Shown: positions 9,434 to 17,943, counted from the first letter of the stretch. The stretch: 64,000 bases of DNA from Bradyrhizobium sp. 186 (GCF_023101685.1 NZ_CP082164.1:4030001-4094000); one strand, 5' to 3'. Notes: generated by a model from the letters alone, not told the origin. Numbers and translations are program-made.

Positions 9434-10161
9434 GCGGTTTTGTCACTTTCATCTCCGCCGGTCCCGGCGACCCCGAGCTTCTCACGCTCAAAGGCGCGGC
9501 ACGCCTGCGCCAGGCCGACGTCGTGCTTTATGATGACCTCGCATCCGGCGCGATCCTGGATCTGGCACGGCCCGGCGCCAATCTCGTCGCGGTGGGGAAA
9601 AGGGCCGGGCGGCCCTCGACCAAGCAGCACCATGTCAACCGCCTGCTGGTCGACTATGCCGCGACCGGGTTGCGCGTCGTGCGCCTGAAGTCGGGCGATG
9701 CAGGCATTTTCGGGCGGCTCGAGGAGGAACTCGAGACGCTCCGCGACGCCGGCATCGGCTACGAGATCATTCCCGGCGTCACCTCGGCTTGCGTTGCGGC
9801 CGCGCAAGCTGGCATTCCCCTGACCCGGCGCCACACCTCACGCCGGGTGCAATTCGTAACCGGGGCCGATGTCACCGGCGAACTGCCGCAGAACCTGAAT
9901 TGGGCGGCACTGGCCGATCCGGAGGCGACGACCGTGGTCTATATGGGCCGGCGGACCTTTCCGGCGCTTGCCGCAAAATTGATCGGGCACGGGCTCGCCC
10001 CAAGCACGCCGGCGCTGTTCGCCGAATCCCTCGGGCGTTCCGACGAGCGGCTGGTCCGCACCACCATCGCCGAACTGGCCGAGCAGCTTGCGCGGGGTGG
10101 CGCGGCCTCCACGGCGGCTGTCATCCTGTTCGGCGCGCTCGCGGGAGAATATCCGTCATGA
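9430..10161 (+). CDS. cobA: Uroporphyrinogen-III C-methyltransferase CobA (SUMT)
   Basis: 243-residue SAM-dependent methylase converting uroporphyrinogen III to precorrin-2, the entry step to corrin and siroheme synthesis. It has the SAGPGDPELLTLKG loop, the VVLYDDL segment and the RLKSGDAGIFGR motif of the SUMT family. There is no CysG-like dehydrogenase/chelatase extension, so it is the stand-alone corrin-type enzyme. The start is GTG, overlapping the cobB stop (GTGA). It is the last gene before the first B12 riboswitch. Confidence 0.94.
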   Translation: MSGFVTFISAGPGDPELLTLKGAARLRQADVVLYDDLASGAILDLARPGANLVAVGKRAGRPSTKQHHVNRLLVDYAATGLRVVRLKSGDAGIFGRLEEELETLRDAGIGYEIIPGVTSACVAAAQAGIPLTRRHTSRRVQFVTGADVTGELPQNLNWAALADPEATTVVYMGRRTFPALAAKLIGHGLAPSTPALFAESLGRSDERLVRTTIAELAEQLARGGAASTAAVILFGALAGEYPS

Positions 10162-10219
10162 TGCCCTCGGCCGCCCGTCGCCCCTTGACGCCCGGCTTGC
10201 GAAAGGGGCACACAGGAGA

Positions 10220-10463
10220 CGCATGGTGCTCGACGTGGCGCAAAGCGCCGGAGCATAATCGGGAATGGGGATGGGCGGACCCAGTTGCGGCGCCCCAAAC
10301 CCCAGCCGCCCCCGCGACTGTAAGCGGTGAGGGACTCCGATCCGCCACTGGGCCGCAAGGTTCGGGAAGGCCGGAGAACCCCAGTGAACCGCGAGCCAGG
10401 AGACCGGCCGTGCGTGTTTTGACGTCAAGGCCGTCGGGTGTGACGGCAGGAAGGATTTGAGCC
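10220..10463 (+). promoter_or_regulatory. Cobalamin (AdoCbl) riboswitch leader 1
   Basis: The 302-base space between cobA and the CbiM-like gene holds a B12 riboswitch. The B12 box GCGAGCCAGGAGACC is at 10391-10405. The conserved core with the CCCCGCGACTGTAAGCGG segment spans 10310-10327. After the aptamer come a hairpin (arms 10430-10435 and 10442-10447) and directly a ribosome binding site, AGGAAGGA (10448-10455), nine bases before the ATG. This layout suggests control at translation initiation by cobalamin. The 5' boundary is approximate. Confidence 0.92.
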
Positions 10464-11141
10464 ATGCATGTCGAACCCGGAGTCGTGACGGGCGCCAAGC
10501 TCGTGTTGAGTTATGCAACGGGCATCGCCGCAGGCGGCGTTGCCCTTAAACTAGCGGTCGAGACGATGCGCGAGCAAGGCATCGGTTCGTTCGCGGCGCG
10601 GACGCTCGCCACCACGGGCCTTGTGTTCACCTTCTTCGAGATCCTGCCGCACTACCCGGTCGGGGTGTCCGAAGTGCACTTCATCCTCGGCTCGACCTTG
10701 TTCCTGCTGTTCGGCGCAGCACCGGCGGCCTTCGGCCTCGCGCTCGGCCTGCTGCTCCAGGGCGTGTTCTTCGTGCCGACCGATCTGCCGCAATATGGCA
10801 TGAACGTCACCACGATCCTGGTGCCGCTGTTCGCGATCCAGGCGATCGCCACGCGGATCATTCCGCGCAACACCGCCTATGTCGATCTGCAATATCGCCA
10901 GGCGCTGGCGCTCTCGACCACGTATCAGTCCGGCGTCATCGCCTGGGTGGCGTTCTGGGCGCTCTATGGTTCCGGCTTTGGTGCGGCCAACCTCGCCAAC
11001 ATCGCAACCTTCGCAGCGTCCTATGCGCTCGTTATCGTGATCGAGCCGCTGGCTGATCTCGCGGTACTGGCGCTGGCGAAGTCGTTGCGTGGGGTTACCG
11101 CGCCCGGCCTCGTCACCCCGCGTTTGCACAACGCGGCCTAG
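10464..11141 (+). CDS. CbiM-family cobalt transport (ECF S-component-like) membrane protein
   Basis: 225-residue, strongly hydrophobic protein with about six predicted membrane segments. It begins with MHVEPG, resembling the MHI..G N terminus of CbiM/NikM, whose His2 helps bind the metal. CbiM proteins are substrate-capture components of ECF cobalt transporters and normally work with CbiN, CbiQ and the ATPase CbiO; none of these is nearby. Its position directly behind a B12 riboswitch inside the cob cluster supports cobalt uptake. Nickel specificity or solo function cannot be excluded. Confidence 0.75.
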   Translation: MHVEPGVVTGAKLVLSYATGIAAGGVALKLAVETMREQGIGSFAARTLATTGLVFTFFEILPHYPVGVSEVHFILGSTLFLLFGAAPAAFGLALGLLLQGVFFVPTDLPQYGMNVTTILVPLFAIQAIATRIIPRNTAYVDLQYRQALALSTTYQSGVIAWVAFWALYGSGFGAANLANIATFAASYALVIVIEPLADLAVLALAKSLRGVTAPGLVTPRLHNAA

Positions 11142-11153
11142 AGACAAGCGAAT

Positions 11154-11174
11154 GGGCGGCCGTTGCGGCCGCCC
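11154..11174 (+). terminator. GC-rich hairpin between the CbiM-like gene and cobF
   Basis: Perfect inverted repeat with arms 11154-11162 and 11166-11174 (nine pairs, three-base loop), starting 12 bases after the CbiM-like stop. Only two T residues follow, so it is at best a weak intrinsic terminator. It may instead be an RNA-stabilising or attenuating element separating the riboswitch-controlled gene from cobF. Confidence 0.45.
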
Positions 11175-11186
11175 TTCGCAGGTAAG

Positions 11187-11936
11187 ATGCTCACGCTCTC
11201 CCTGATAGGCATCGGTTGCGGCGATCCCGAGCAGCTCACGCGCGCCGCGATCCGTGCCATCAACGCTGCCGATCTCGTCCTGATCCCGCGCAAGGGGACT
11301 GCGAAATCCGATCTCGCCGATCTGCGACGGACGATCTGCGCGGACGTGCTCACCAGCGACAAGACAGGCATCGTCGAGTTCGATCTTCCGGTGCGCGACG
11401 CGGGCGAGGCAGATTACCGCAAGGGCGTGGACGATTGGCATGATGCAGTCGCCGCGACCTGGTCGCAAACGATCGCGAACCATCTCGGGCGCGAGGGCAA
11501 GGTCGCGCTGCTGATCTGGGGCGATCCCTCGCTCTACGACTCCTCGCTGCGCATTGCGCGTCGGCTCGATCCGTTGCCGAAGATCGAAGTCATCCCCGGC
11601 ATCACATCGATCCAGGCGCTCTGTGCGGCACACGCGCTGCCGCTCAACGATATCGGCGAGCCGTTCCTGGTCACGACCGGGCGGCGCTTGCGCGAGGGCG
11701 GTTGGCCGCAAGGCACCGACACCGTGGTCGTGATGCTCGACGGCGAAACCGCATTCCAGTCGCTCGATCCGGCGGGGCTGCACATCTGGTGGGGCGCCTA
11801 TCTCGGCATGCCTGATCAGATCGTCATGTCCGGCGCGCTTGCCGAGGTCGGCCCGCACATTGTCGCCGTGCGGCAGGAAGCGCGCGAGCGGCACGGCTGG
11901 ATCATGGACAGCTACATTCTCAAGCGCAGGCCGTGA
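11187..11936 (+). CDS. cobF: Precorrin-6A synthase (deacetylating) CobF
   Basis: 249-residue SAM-dependent methylase that methylates C1 of precorrin-5 and releases acetate to give precorrin-6A. CobF is specific to the aerobic pathway. It has the SLIGIGCGDPEQLT loop, the LLIWGDPSLYDSS segment and the EVIPGITS motif. I chose the ATG at 11187; the open frame extends eight codons upstream, but that stretch falls in the hairpin. cobF is separated from the main cobG-A run by the riboswitch and transporter. Confidence 0.93.
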   Translation: MLTLSLIGIGCGDPEQLTRAAIRAINAADLVLIPRKGTAKSDLADLRRTICADVLTSDKTGIVEFDLPVRDAGEADYRKGVDDWHDAVAATWSQTIANHLGREGKVALLIWGDPSLYDSSLRIARRLDPLPKIEVIPGITSIQALCAAHALPLNDIGEPFLVTTGRRLREGGWPQGTDTVVVMLDGETAFQSLDPAGLHIWWGAYLGMPDQIVMSGALAEVGPHIVAVRQEARERHGWIMDSYILKRRP

Positions 11937-11951
11937 GGCAAGCGAGGCAGC

Positions 11952-13004
11952 ATGCTCCCCGAATGGGTCTACCGGAAATGCCCAGATATCTCCGCGGTCC
12001 ATCGCGAGGCGGCGATCGCGCGGCAGGCGCAACTGACGAAGCCGACCGGCGCGCTTGGCCGGCTCGAGCAACTCGCGATCGAGCTTGCGGGTCTGCAAGC
12101 AACCGAGCAACCCCGTGCCGCGCGGGTGCCGATCGTCATCTTCGCCGGCGATCACGGCATCGTCGCGCAGGGCGTGTCGGCCTATCCGCAGGAGGTAACG
12201 ATTGCGATGATGGCGAATTTTGCCTCGGGCGGCGCCGCGATCTCGGTGCTGGCGCGCGAGCTTGGCTCGAGCCTGGAGGTCGTCGACGCGGGCACGCTGG
12301 CGCCATCGGAGGTCGCCGATATCGTCACGGACAAGCCGCGCAACGGCACGCGCGATTTCAGCGTTGAGGCAGCGCTTGCGCCCGCGGAGCTGGCAGTTGC
12401 CTTCGAAGCCGGCCAGCGCGCGGTCGCGCGCGCGGAGGCCGCCCAGCCCGATCTGCTGATCTTTGGCGAGATGGGCATCGGCAACACCACGACATCAGCG
12501 GCGATAGCCGCGGGCCTGCTCGGCCTGCGCGCCGAGGAGATCGCAGGCAGCGGCACCGGCATCGATGCGGTCGGCCGGGCGCACAAGGCGCGCGTGATCG
12601 ATGCCGCGATCGCGCGTCATGGGGTTGCCGGTGCCTCGGCCGAAAAGATCCTGTGCGCCATCGGCGGCCTCGAAATCGCAGCCATCTGCGGCGCGATCAT
12701 TGCGGCTGCGCAGCGCCGCATTCCCGTGTTGATCGACGGCTTCATCGTATCGGTCGCGGCGCTGGCGGCCGTGCGGCTGAATCCCTCGTGCCAGCCGTTC
12801 CTGCTGTCGTCGCATCAATCGGCGGAGCAGGGGCATCGGCTGGTGCTTCGTGCCCTGAACGTCCAACCGCTGATCAGCCTCGATCTCAGGCTCGGCGAGG
12901 GATCGGGCGCGGCGATCGCGCTGCCGCTGGTGCGGCTGGCCTGTAGCCTTCACAATGACATGGCGACGTTTGCGCAGGCCAATGTGCCGGATCGGCCAGT
13001 CTGA
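11952..13004 (+). CDS. cobT: Nicotinate-nucleotide-dimethylbenzimidazole phosphoribosyltransferase CobT
   Basis: 350-residue enzyme that activates 5,6-dimethylbenzimidazole to alpha-ribazole phosphate for the lower ligand of B12 (named CobU in Pseudomonas denitrificans nomenclature). It carries the IFAGDHGIV segment, the GEMGIGNTTTSAA motif near residue 173 and the catalytic glutamate, about E316, in RLGEGSGAA. It lies 15 bases after cobF and converges with the phosphatase gene, with only six bases between the two stops. Confidence 0.95.
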   Translation: MLPEWVYRKCPDISAVHREAAIARQAQLTKPTGALGRLEQLAIELAGLQATEQPRAARVPIVIFAGDHGIVAQGVSAYPQEVTIAMMANFASGGAAISVLARELGSSLEVVDAGTLAPSEVADIVTDKPRNGTRDFSVEAALAPAELAVAFEAGQRAVARAEAAQPDLLIFGEMGIGNTTTSAAIAAGLLGLRAEEIAGSGTGIDAVGRAHKARVIDAAIARHGVAGASAEKILCAIGGLEIAAICGAIIAAAQRRIPVLIDGFIVSVAALAAVRLNPSCQPFLLSSHQSAEQGHRLVLRALNVQPLISLDLRLGEGSGAAIALPLVRLACSLHNDMATFAQANVPDRPV

Positions 13005-13010
13005 TCAGGC

Positions 13011-13583
13011 TCAAGCCACGCGGTGATTGACGGAGACGACGCGCCAGCCGCTCGCGAGCCGATCGATCCGGGTGAGGGAGAGCGGATCAATCACGAAGCG
13101 CAAGGCGGCTTGCGGCTCGAGACCCAGCGCGATGCACAGCGCGGCGCGGATCGTGCCGGAATGGACCACGAGGGTGGACGAATCCGCCCCGATCCGCGAC
13201 AGGCCCAGCCGGACGCGCGCGACCTGATCCTCGAAGCTCTCACCGCCCGGCGGCCGCGCGCGGGCCGGATCGCTCCAGAACTGCGCATAGGCATCGCCGC
13301 CCGTCGCGGCGAGTTCGTCGTGCCGCCGGCCGGTCCAGTCACCAAAATCCTGCTCGCTGAATTCACCCACGAGCACCGGATCGAGCCCCAGCGCGCGCGC
13401 CGTCTCGACCGTGCGCCGTGACGGGCTCGCATAGCTCACCGCGTCCCGCGGCAGGTGCTGCCGCACTGCCTCCAATTGCGCGCGATCGCCGAGATTGGCC
13501 GGAGCATCGGCCGCATGGATCGTTCCCGCGACGCCGTCGACGGTCGCATGCCGTATCAGCCAGAGGAAGGTCTCGCCTTCCAT
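13011..13583 (-). CDS. Histidine phosphatase family protein, CobC-like
   Basis: 190-residue phosphoglycerate mutase-like protein. The phosphorylated-histidine motif reads LIRHATVDG (RHA instead of the common RHG). A second catalytic histidine is in LVVHSGTIRAAL, and the SPSRRTVETA segment is family-typical. Its place beside cobT suggests alpha-ribazole-5'-phosphate phosphatase (CobC), but the fold is shared by many phosphatases. The ATG at 13583 is preferred because a GGAG lies about nine bases upstream on the minus strand; a longer start at 13619 is possible. Confidence 0.75.
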   Translation of the reverse strand: MEGETFLWLIRHATVDGVAGTIHAADAPANLGDRAQLEAVRQHLPRDAVSYASPSRRTVETARALGLDPVLVGEFSEQDFGDWTGRRHDELAATGGDAYAQFWSDPARARPPGGESFEDQVARVRLGLSRIGADSSTLVVHSGTIRAALCIALGLEPQAALRFVIDPLSLTRIDRLASGWRVVSVNHRVA

Positions 13584-13638
13584 GCGAAAATCTCCAGGGA
13601 AAGTTGGTCGCTGTAGCAAAGACGCCGCAACAGGTACA

Positions 13639-13667
13639 TTGACTCTGTCTTGATCGTAATCCTAGAT
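13639..13667 (+). promoter_or_regulatory. Possible sigma-70-type promoter for riboswitch 2
   Basis: A TTGACT hexamer at 13639-13644 resembles a -35 box and lies just ahead of the second B12 riboswitch. The matching -10 is poor (TAGATG at 13663-13668 with 18-base spacing), so this is only a candidate based on position. Confidence 0.25.
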
Positions 13668-13850
13668 GGTCAGGACGGTTTCCCCATCCGGGGATGAAAA
13701 GGGAATGCGGTGCGGGGACGTTGTCCCCAATGCCGCGGCTGCCCCCGCAACTGTAAGCGGCGAATCTTGCGTCACAAGCCACTGGGTATCTCGGTCCCGG
13801 GAAGGCGACGCAAGGTGATGACCCGCGAGCCAGGAGACCTGCCGTCAGCC
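13665..13850 (+). promoter_or_regulatory. Cobalamin (AdoCbl) riboswitch leader 2
   Basis: Second B12 riboswitch, in the 392-base space between the phosphatase and the TonB receptor gene. The core segment CCCCCGCAACTGTAAGCGG is at 13742-13760 and the B12 box CGCGAGCCAGGAGACC at 13824-13839. The hairpin arms GCGGGGAC/GTCCCC just upstream of the core are also typical. It should repress the downstream outer-membrane receptor when cobalamin is abundant. Boundaries are approximate. Confidence 0.93.
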
Positions 13851-13925
13851 GTGGTCACACGCGAAGATGTCGGTCGGGGAGTACAGACATTCGGCTTCAT
13901 CGGAAGGCTGAAAGGCCCAGGGTGA

Positions 13926-13968
13926 GACCTCGTTCGCTGTGACGTGCCACTGACGTCATACCGAGGTC
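13926..13968 (+). promoter_or_regulatory. Hairpin hiding the TonB receptor ribosome binding site
   Basis: GACCTCG (13926-13932) is fully complementary to CGAGGTC (13962-13968), which contains the GAGG ribosome binding site (13963-13966) of the gene starting at 13976. Inside it a second stem forms between TGACGT (13940-13945) and ACGTCA (13953-13958). The combined hairpin would block translation. It is the likely expression platform of riboswitch 2, with aptamer folding deciding whether it forms. Confidence 0.6.
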
Positions 13969-13975
13969 CTAAACC

Positions 13976-16348
13976 ATGTCTTCCGTCCGTCTTGTGCGAC
14001 CGCGCGCGTTTTTGCTCGCGTCCGCCGCTCTCACATCGTTTGCTGCCATCGATCTACCCGTAGCCTTGGCGCAGCAGGCCCGCGAACCGCTGCCGCCGAT
14101 CGAGATCGCCCCGCAACAGTCCCGCAAGCCTGCCAGGCCCGCGGGACGCGAGGGGCAGGGCGCGCGCCGCACAGCAGCGCGCCGTTCCGCGCCCGCGCCG
14201 CTCCCGCCAAAGCCGGTCGTGCCGGCTGCGACGGTGCAGACGCCGCTCAATACCAATACGGTCGCCGAGAGCGCCTCGCGCCTCGGCCTGACGGTGCGCG
14301 AAATACCGGCGACCCTCGAGGTGATCTCGGCCGAAACCATGCGTGAGCAAGGCTATCGCACCGTGTCAGACGTCGCGCAGGGCGCGGTGGGCGTCACCTC
14401 GGGCGACAACCCGGCCGAGCCCTCGGCCTTTTCGATGCGCGGCTTCACCAACAGCCAGATCAACACGCTCTACAACGGCATCAAGATCGGCCCGCAGAAC
14501 ATGACCTCGCGGATCACAGATACGGCCAATCTGGAGGCCGTGGAATTCTTGAAAGGTCCGGCCTCGCTGATCTCGGGCGAGGGCGCCGCCGGCGGCGCGA
14601 TCAACTTCGTCACCAAACAGCCGCACACCGGACCGATCCGGAACGAGGCGGACTTTTCCTATGACTCTCTAAATTCGTTCCGCGCGCATTACGGCTCCGG
14701 CGGCAGCACCAATGTTCAGGGGCTGGACTACCGCTTCGATATCAGCCGCTCCTTGCTCAACGGCTTTGCCGACGACACCAACACCAAGACGCTCGACGTG
14801 TCGGGCCAGCTCAACTACCGCATCTCGGACAACCTGAAGATCTGGGGTGCGATCGAGTATAGGGAGGACCGCGGAAAGGCCTATTGGGGCGCGCCTCTGG
14901 TGCCGATCGCCTTCAGCGGCTCGCATGCCACGACTGGAATCGTCTCGGGCAACTACATCTCGAACTTCAACAAAACGAATCTCGGACCGGTCACGATTGA
15001 TGACCGCACTTTCAACACCAACTACAACGTCCTCGACAATCGCAACGTCGCCCAGGAGGTGTGGCTGCGCGGCGGCTTTGAGCTGAAATTGGCACCTGAC
15101 TTGACGCTGAAGAGCCAGGCCTATGGCTATAGCGCGGAGCGCACGTGGTTCAACAATGAGGTCGAGGCGTTCAATGCCAGTTCGGGCCTCCCCAACTCGA
15201 ACATGGTGGATCGCGAGCGCTTCTACGTCGCGCACAGCCAGCGCCTCGTCGGGAACATCACCGACCTGATTTGGGATGCGAATATCGCGGGCTTCGACAA
15301 CCGCATGGTCACGACGCTTTCCTCAAGCTATCTCGATTTTGTCAGGCCGGGCGCGGCCAACTTCCCTGACGACTACGTCTCGTTGGTCGATCCCGCGCGC
15401 GGCTATTACGGCCTGCTCACGACGCAGCAGCAGACTGCGCGCATCGACAACGAGGCGCTGTCATTCGAGGACCGGTTAAAACTGACGCGCAGCTTTGCGC
15501 TGATCGGCGGCCTGCGCGTCGAGCATATCGGGCTCGACCGCAATTCGACCGACGTGAACGGGCTGGAGAAGGCTAATTTTCCGTTCTCGAAATCCTGGGC
15601 GCCGGTGACGGGCCGCATCGGCTACACCTGGGAGGCCGTTCCCGGCCTGACCTTCTTCAGCCAGTACGCCACGGGCGCCGATATCTCGGCCAACAACATC
15701 TTCCTGCTTGGGCCTACCCAGCCGCTCGACCTCACGACCTCGCGCACCTACGAGACGGGCGTCAAGCATCTGTTGTGGGACAACAGGGCGGAGTGGTCGT
15801 TCTCGGCCTACGACATCCAGCGCAAGAACGTCTATGCGGCCGCTGGCGGCATGCAGCTCAATATCGCCGGGCGGCAGGAATCCAAGGGCGTCGAGCTCGC
15901 CGCTTCGGTCCGCCCGATCGAGGCGTTGCGGCTGTGGGGCAATATCGCCTACGTCGATGCGCGCTATGCCGACTACAATTTCGTCGGCGGCTCGTTCTCC
16001 GGCAATACGCCGCCGAACGTGCCGCGCATCGTTGCCAACGCCAGCGCCTCCTACCGTTTCTTCACGCCCTGGCCGGTGGAGCTCGGAATCGTCAGCCGTC
16101 ATGTCGGCGACCGCTACAACACGGACGCGAACACGGTGACGCTGAAGGCCTACACTGTGGCCGATGTCTATGCCTTCGTCGACATCCCCAGGACGGTGTT
16201 CAATGCGGTTGACCAGGCCCGCCTGACGTTCCGTGTGCGCAACATCACCGACAAGCGCTACGCGATCTGGGGCGATCCGTTCTATCCCGATCAGATCCTG
16301 CTGGGCGCGCCGCGCACCTATGAGATTTCGGCTGCGTTCAAATGGTAG
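13976..16348 (+). CDS. TonB-dependent receptor, siderophore type, under B12 riboswitch control
   Basis: 790-residue outer-membrane receptor. A signal peptide ends near residue 32 (VALAQQ), followed by a proline/arginine-rich linker and a plug domain around residues 100-230 (AETMREQGYRTVSDV, FSMRGFTNSQIN, VEFLKGPASLISGEGAAGGAINFVTK). A 22-strand-type barrel ends in an aromatic residue (AFKW). Sequence style and length match ferrichrome/coprogen-like siderophore receptors rather than the shorter BtuB. The B12 riboswitch upstream implies uptake of corrinoid or a cobalt chelate rather than iron. The ATG at 13976 has a GAGG about ten bases upstream. Confidence 0.88.
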   Translation: MSSVRLVRPRAFLLASAALTSFAAIDLPVALAQQAREPLPPIEIAPQQSRKPARPAGREGQGARRTAARRSAPAPLPPKPVVPAATVQTPLNTNTVAESASRLGLTVREIPATLEVISAETMREQGYRTVSDVAQGAVGVTSGDNPAEPSAFSMRGFTNSQINTLYNGIKIGPQNMTSRITDTANLEAVEFLKGPASLISGEGAAGGAINFVTKQPHTGPIRNEADFSYDSLNSFRAHYGSGGSTNVQGLDYRFDISRSLLNGFADDTNTKTLDVSGQLNYRISDNLKIWGAIEYREDRGKAYWGAPLVPIAFSGSHATTGIVSGNYISNFNKTNLGPVTIDDRTFNTNYNVLDNRNVAQEVWLRGGFELKLAPDLTLKSQAYGYSAERTWFNNEVEAFNASSGLPNSNMVDRERFYVAHSQRLVGNITDLIWDANIAGFDNRMVTTLSSSYLDFVRPGAANFPDDYVSLVDPARGYYGLLTTQQQTARIDNEALSFEDRLKLTRSFALIGGLRVEHIGLDRNSTDVNGLEKANFPFSKSWAPVTGRIGYTWEAVPGLTFFSQYATGADISANNIFLLGPTQPLDLTTSRTYETGVKHLLWDNRAEWSFSAYDIQRKNVYAAAGGMQLNIAGRQESKGVELAASVRPIEALRLWGNIAYVDARYADYNFVGGSFSGNTPPNVPRIVANASASYRFFTPWPVELGIVSRHVGDRYNTDANTVTLKAYTVADVYAFVDIPRTVFNAVDQARLTFRVRNITDKRYAIWGDPFYPDQILLGAPRTYEISAAFKW

Positions 16349-16360
16349 GGCGTTGAGACC

Positions 16361-17797
16361 ATGGGCGCGATCATCCTGTTGCACCGTTGGCTCGGGATCG
16401 CGTTCTGCCTGCTGTTCGCGATGTGGTTCGCGACGGGGATCGTGATGCACTTCGTTCCGTTTCCGTCGCTGACGGAAGCGGAACGCGTTGCCGGGCTTGC
16501 GCCGGTGGACCATGCTCAGGTCACTATCCCTGCTTCTGACGCGGTGGCCGCCAGCGGGGTTGCGGATGCCACGCGCGTTCGCCTGATCCAGCGGAGCGAC
16601 GGACCGGTCTACATCGTCTCGGGACCATCGCATTTGCGCGCAATCCGCGCCTCGGGCAGAGGCGACGCATCGGTGACGTCTCCTGATATCGCGCTCGCCA
16701 TCGCGCAGGAGCATGCCCGCAATCGCGGGTTCGATGCCGCGGGCGCCGTGATCGTCGCGCGCGCGGACTATGATCAATGGACCGTCCCGAACGGTTTTGA
16801 TCGCCACCGGCCGCTGTTTCGCGTGGCCCTCGGCGATGCCGCCGGGACGGAGGTCTATGTCTCGTCGCTCACCGGCGAAGTTGTCCTTGATACGACGCGA
16901 AACGAGCGTGCATGGAACCTGGTCGGTAGTGTCCTGCACTGGATCTATCCGACGGTCCTGCGAAGCAACTGGGCGCTATGGGACAGCGTGGTCTGGACAT
17001 TGTCGCTACTGGCGTCGATCGCAGCGCTGCTGGGAGCGTTGCTCGGGATCAGCCGGATCGGAATTCGAGGGCGTCAAATCTCGCCATACCGTGGCTGGCA
17101 TGCGCTGCATCACCTCATCGGCCTCGTTGCGACGGTCTTCGTGTTGACCTGGATTTTCAGCGGGTGGCTCTCCATGGATCACGGCCGGCTGTTCTCGCGC
17201 GGGCAGTTGACCCCGGCTGAATCCGACATAATGAACGCTTGGCCGGACTGGCCGGTCGTTTCATCATTCGTTCGGCAGCCGATATCGTCCTCGGCCCGCG
17301 AAGTCGAATGGTTCGCCTTCAACGGCGATGTTTATCGTCGTGACCGGGTCGCCCTTGGCAGCCAGATTTTGGTCAGGGCAGGAGACGCTGGCCGCGATAG
17401 GCAGACGGGATTGCTGAGCGCACACGAGGTCCAGGATTTGACGACGCGCCTTGCGGCTGGCTGCGACGCACCGTCCGTGCTTGCGGTCAACGACGACTAT
17501 CCCGCTCGGTCCATCGTTGCGGCAGCGCCCGCCTACCGTTCCCGATGCGGCGACCTCTGGTTCGACATCGACAGCGCCAACGGCAGCGTGCTGCAAAGGC
17601 TGGATGCGTCGCGGCGGGCCTATCGCTGGTTCTATAGCGCGCTGCACACGCTCGACTTTCCAATTCTCGTGACGCATCCGCTTTTGCGCGACGTTCTGAT
17701 CGTGAGCCTTTGTGCCCTCGGGATGCTGTTCTCCGTCACGGGTATCGTCATCGGCTGGCGCCGCTTGCGGTCCTCCTTCATTGCCCGACGGGTTTGA
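16361..17797 (+). CDS. PepSY-domain inner-membrane protein
   Basis: 478-residue protein of the PepSY-associated transmembrane family. It has four likely membrane segments (residues about 8-30, 200-230, 240-270 and 445-468) separated by two periplasmic regions. Several histidines sit in or near membrane helices (HRWLGIAF, GWHALHHLIGL, SALHTLDFP), as in family members proposed to carry heme or handle ferric-siderophore reduction. It begins 12 bases after the TonB receptor stop, so it is probably cotranscribed and may process the imported metal chelate. The biochemical role is unproven. Confidence 0.8.
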   Translation: MGAIILLHRWLGIAFCLLFAMWFATGIVMHFVPFPSLTEAERVAGLAPVDHAQVTIPASDAVAASGVADATRVRLIQRSDGPVYIVSGPSHLRAIRASGRGDASVTSPDIALAIAQEHARNRGFDAAGAVIVARADYDQWTVPNGFDRHRPLFRVALGDAAGTEVYVSSLTGEVVLDTTRNERAWNLVGSVLHWIYPTVLRSNWALWDSVVWTLSLLASIAALLGALLGISRIGIRGRQISPYRGWHALHHLIGLVATVFVLTWIFSGWLSMDHGRLFSRGQLTPAESDIMNAWPDWPVVSSFVRQPISSSAREVEWFAFNGDVYRRDRVALGSQILVRAGDAGRDRQTGLLSAHEVQDLTTRLAAGCDAPSVLAVNDDYPARSIVAAAPAYRSRCGDLWFDIDSANGSVLQRLDASRRAYRWFYSALHTLDFPILVTHPLLRDVLIVSLCALGMLFSVTGIVIGWRRLRSSFIARRV

Positions 17798-17886
17798 AAC
17801 CCGCGACAGTTCAGCTCTGAGCGCGGGCTGCACAGATTTGCTACACGGCGACACGAATTGCGGCAGTTCTCGCTTTAACAACGCGC

Positions 17887-17943
17887 TTGACATCGTATCC
17901 GATCTCAACGACCGTAATGTGCAAGCGTAGGGCAAGACGGCCC
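17887..17943 (+). promoter_or_regulatory. Candidate promoter and leader start of the amide operon
   Basis: A perfect -35-like TTGACA lies at 17887-17892, but no good -10 hexamer follows at 16-18 bases; TAATGT at 17915-17920 is too far. Just downstream is a small stem, GGGC/GCCC (17930-17933 and 17940-17943), closing a six-base loop AAGACG. ANTAR proteins bind paired stem-loops with six-base loops, so this is a candidate half-site, though the preferred G at loop position 4 is absent. The 263 bases between the PepSY gene and amiC contain no gene. Confidence 0.3.

Noticed and set aside
10181..10208. CCCCTT...AAGGGG inverted repeat after cobA as a terminator
   Set aside because: Only six pairs, a 16-base loop and no T run; weak, and it lies just before the riboswitch.
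10420..13958. The palindrome TGACGTCA present in both riboswitch leaders (10420-10427 and 13951-13958)
   Set aside because: The second copy is explained as part of the hairpin stem, the two lie at different distances from the B12 box, and the same 8-mer type occurs in coding sequence; probably chance.
14054..16939. Long minus-strand open frames opposite the TonB receptor and PepSY genes
   Set aside because: They are shadows produced by high GC content; the plus-strand proteins have clear family features and the reverse ones do not.
17840..17880. Two TTGC elements with GG nearby upstream of amiC, as possible sigma-54 sites
   Set aside because: Spacing is wrong by one or two bases in each case.
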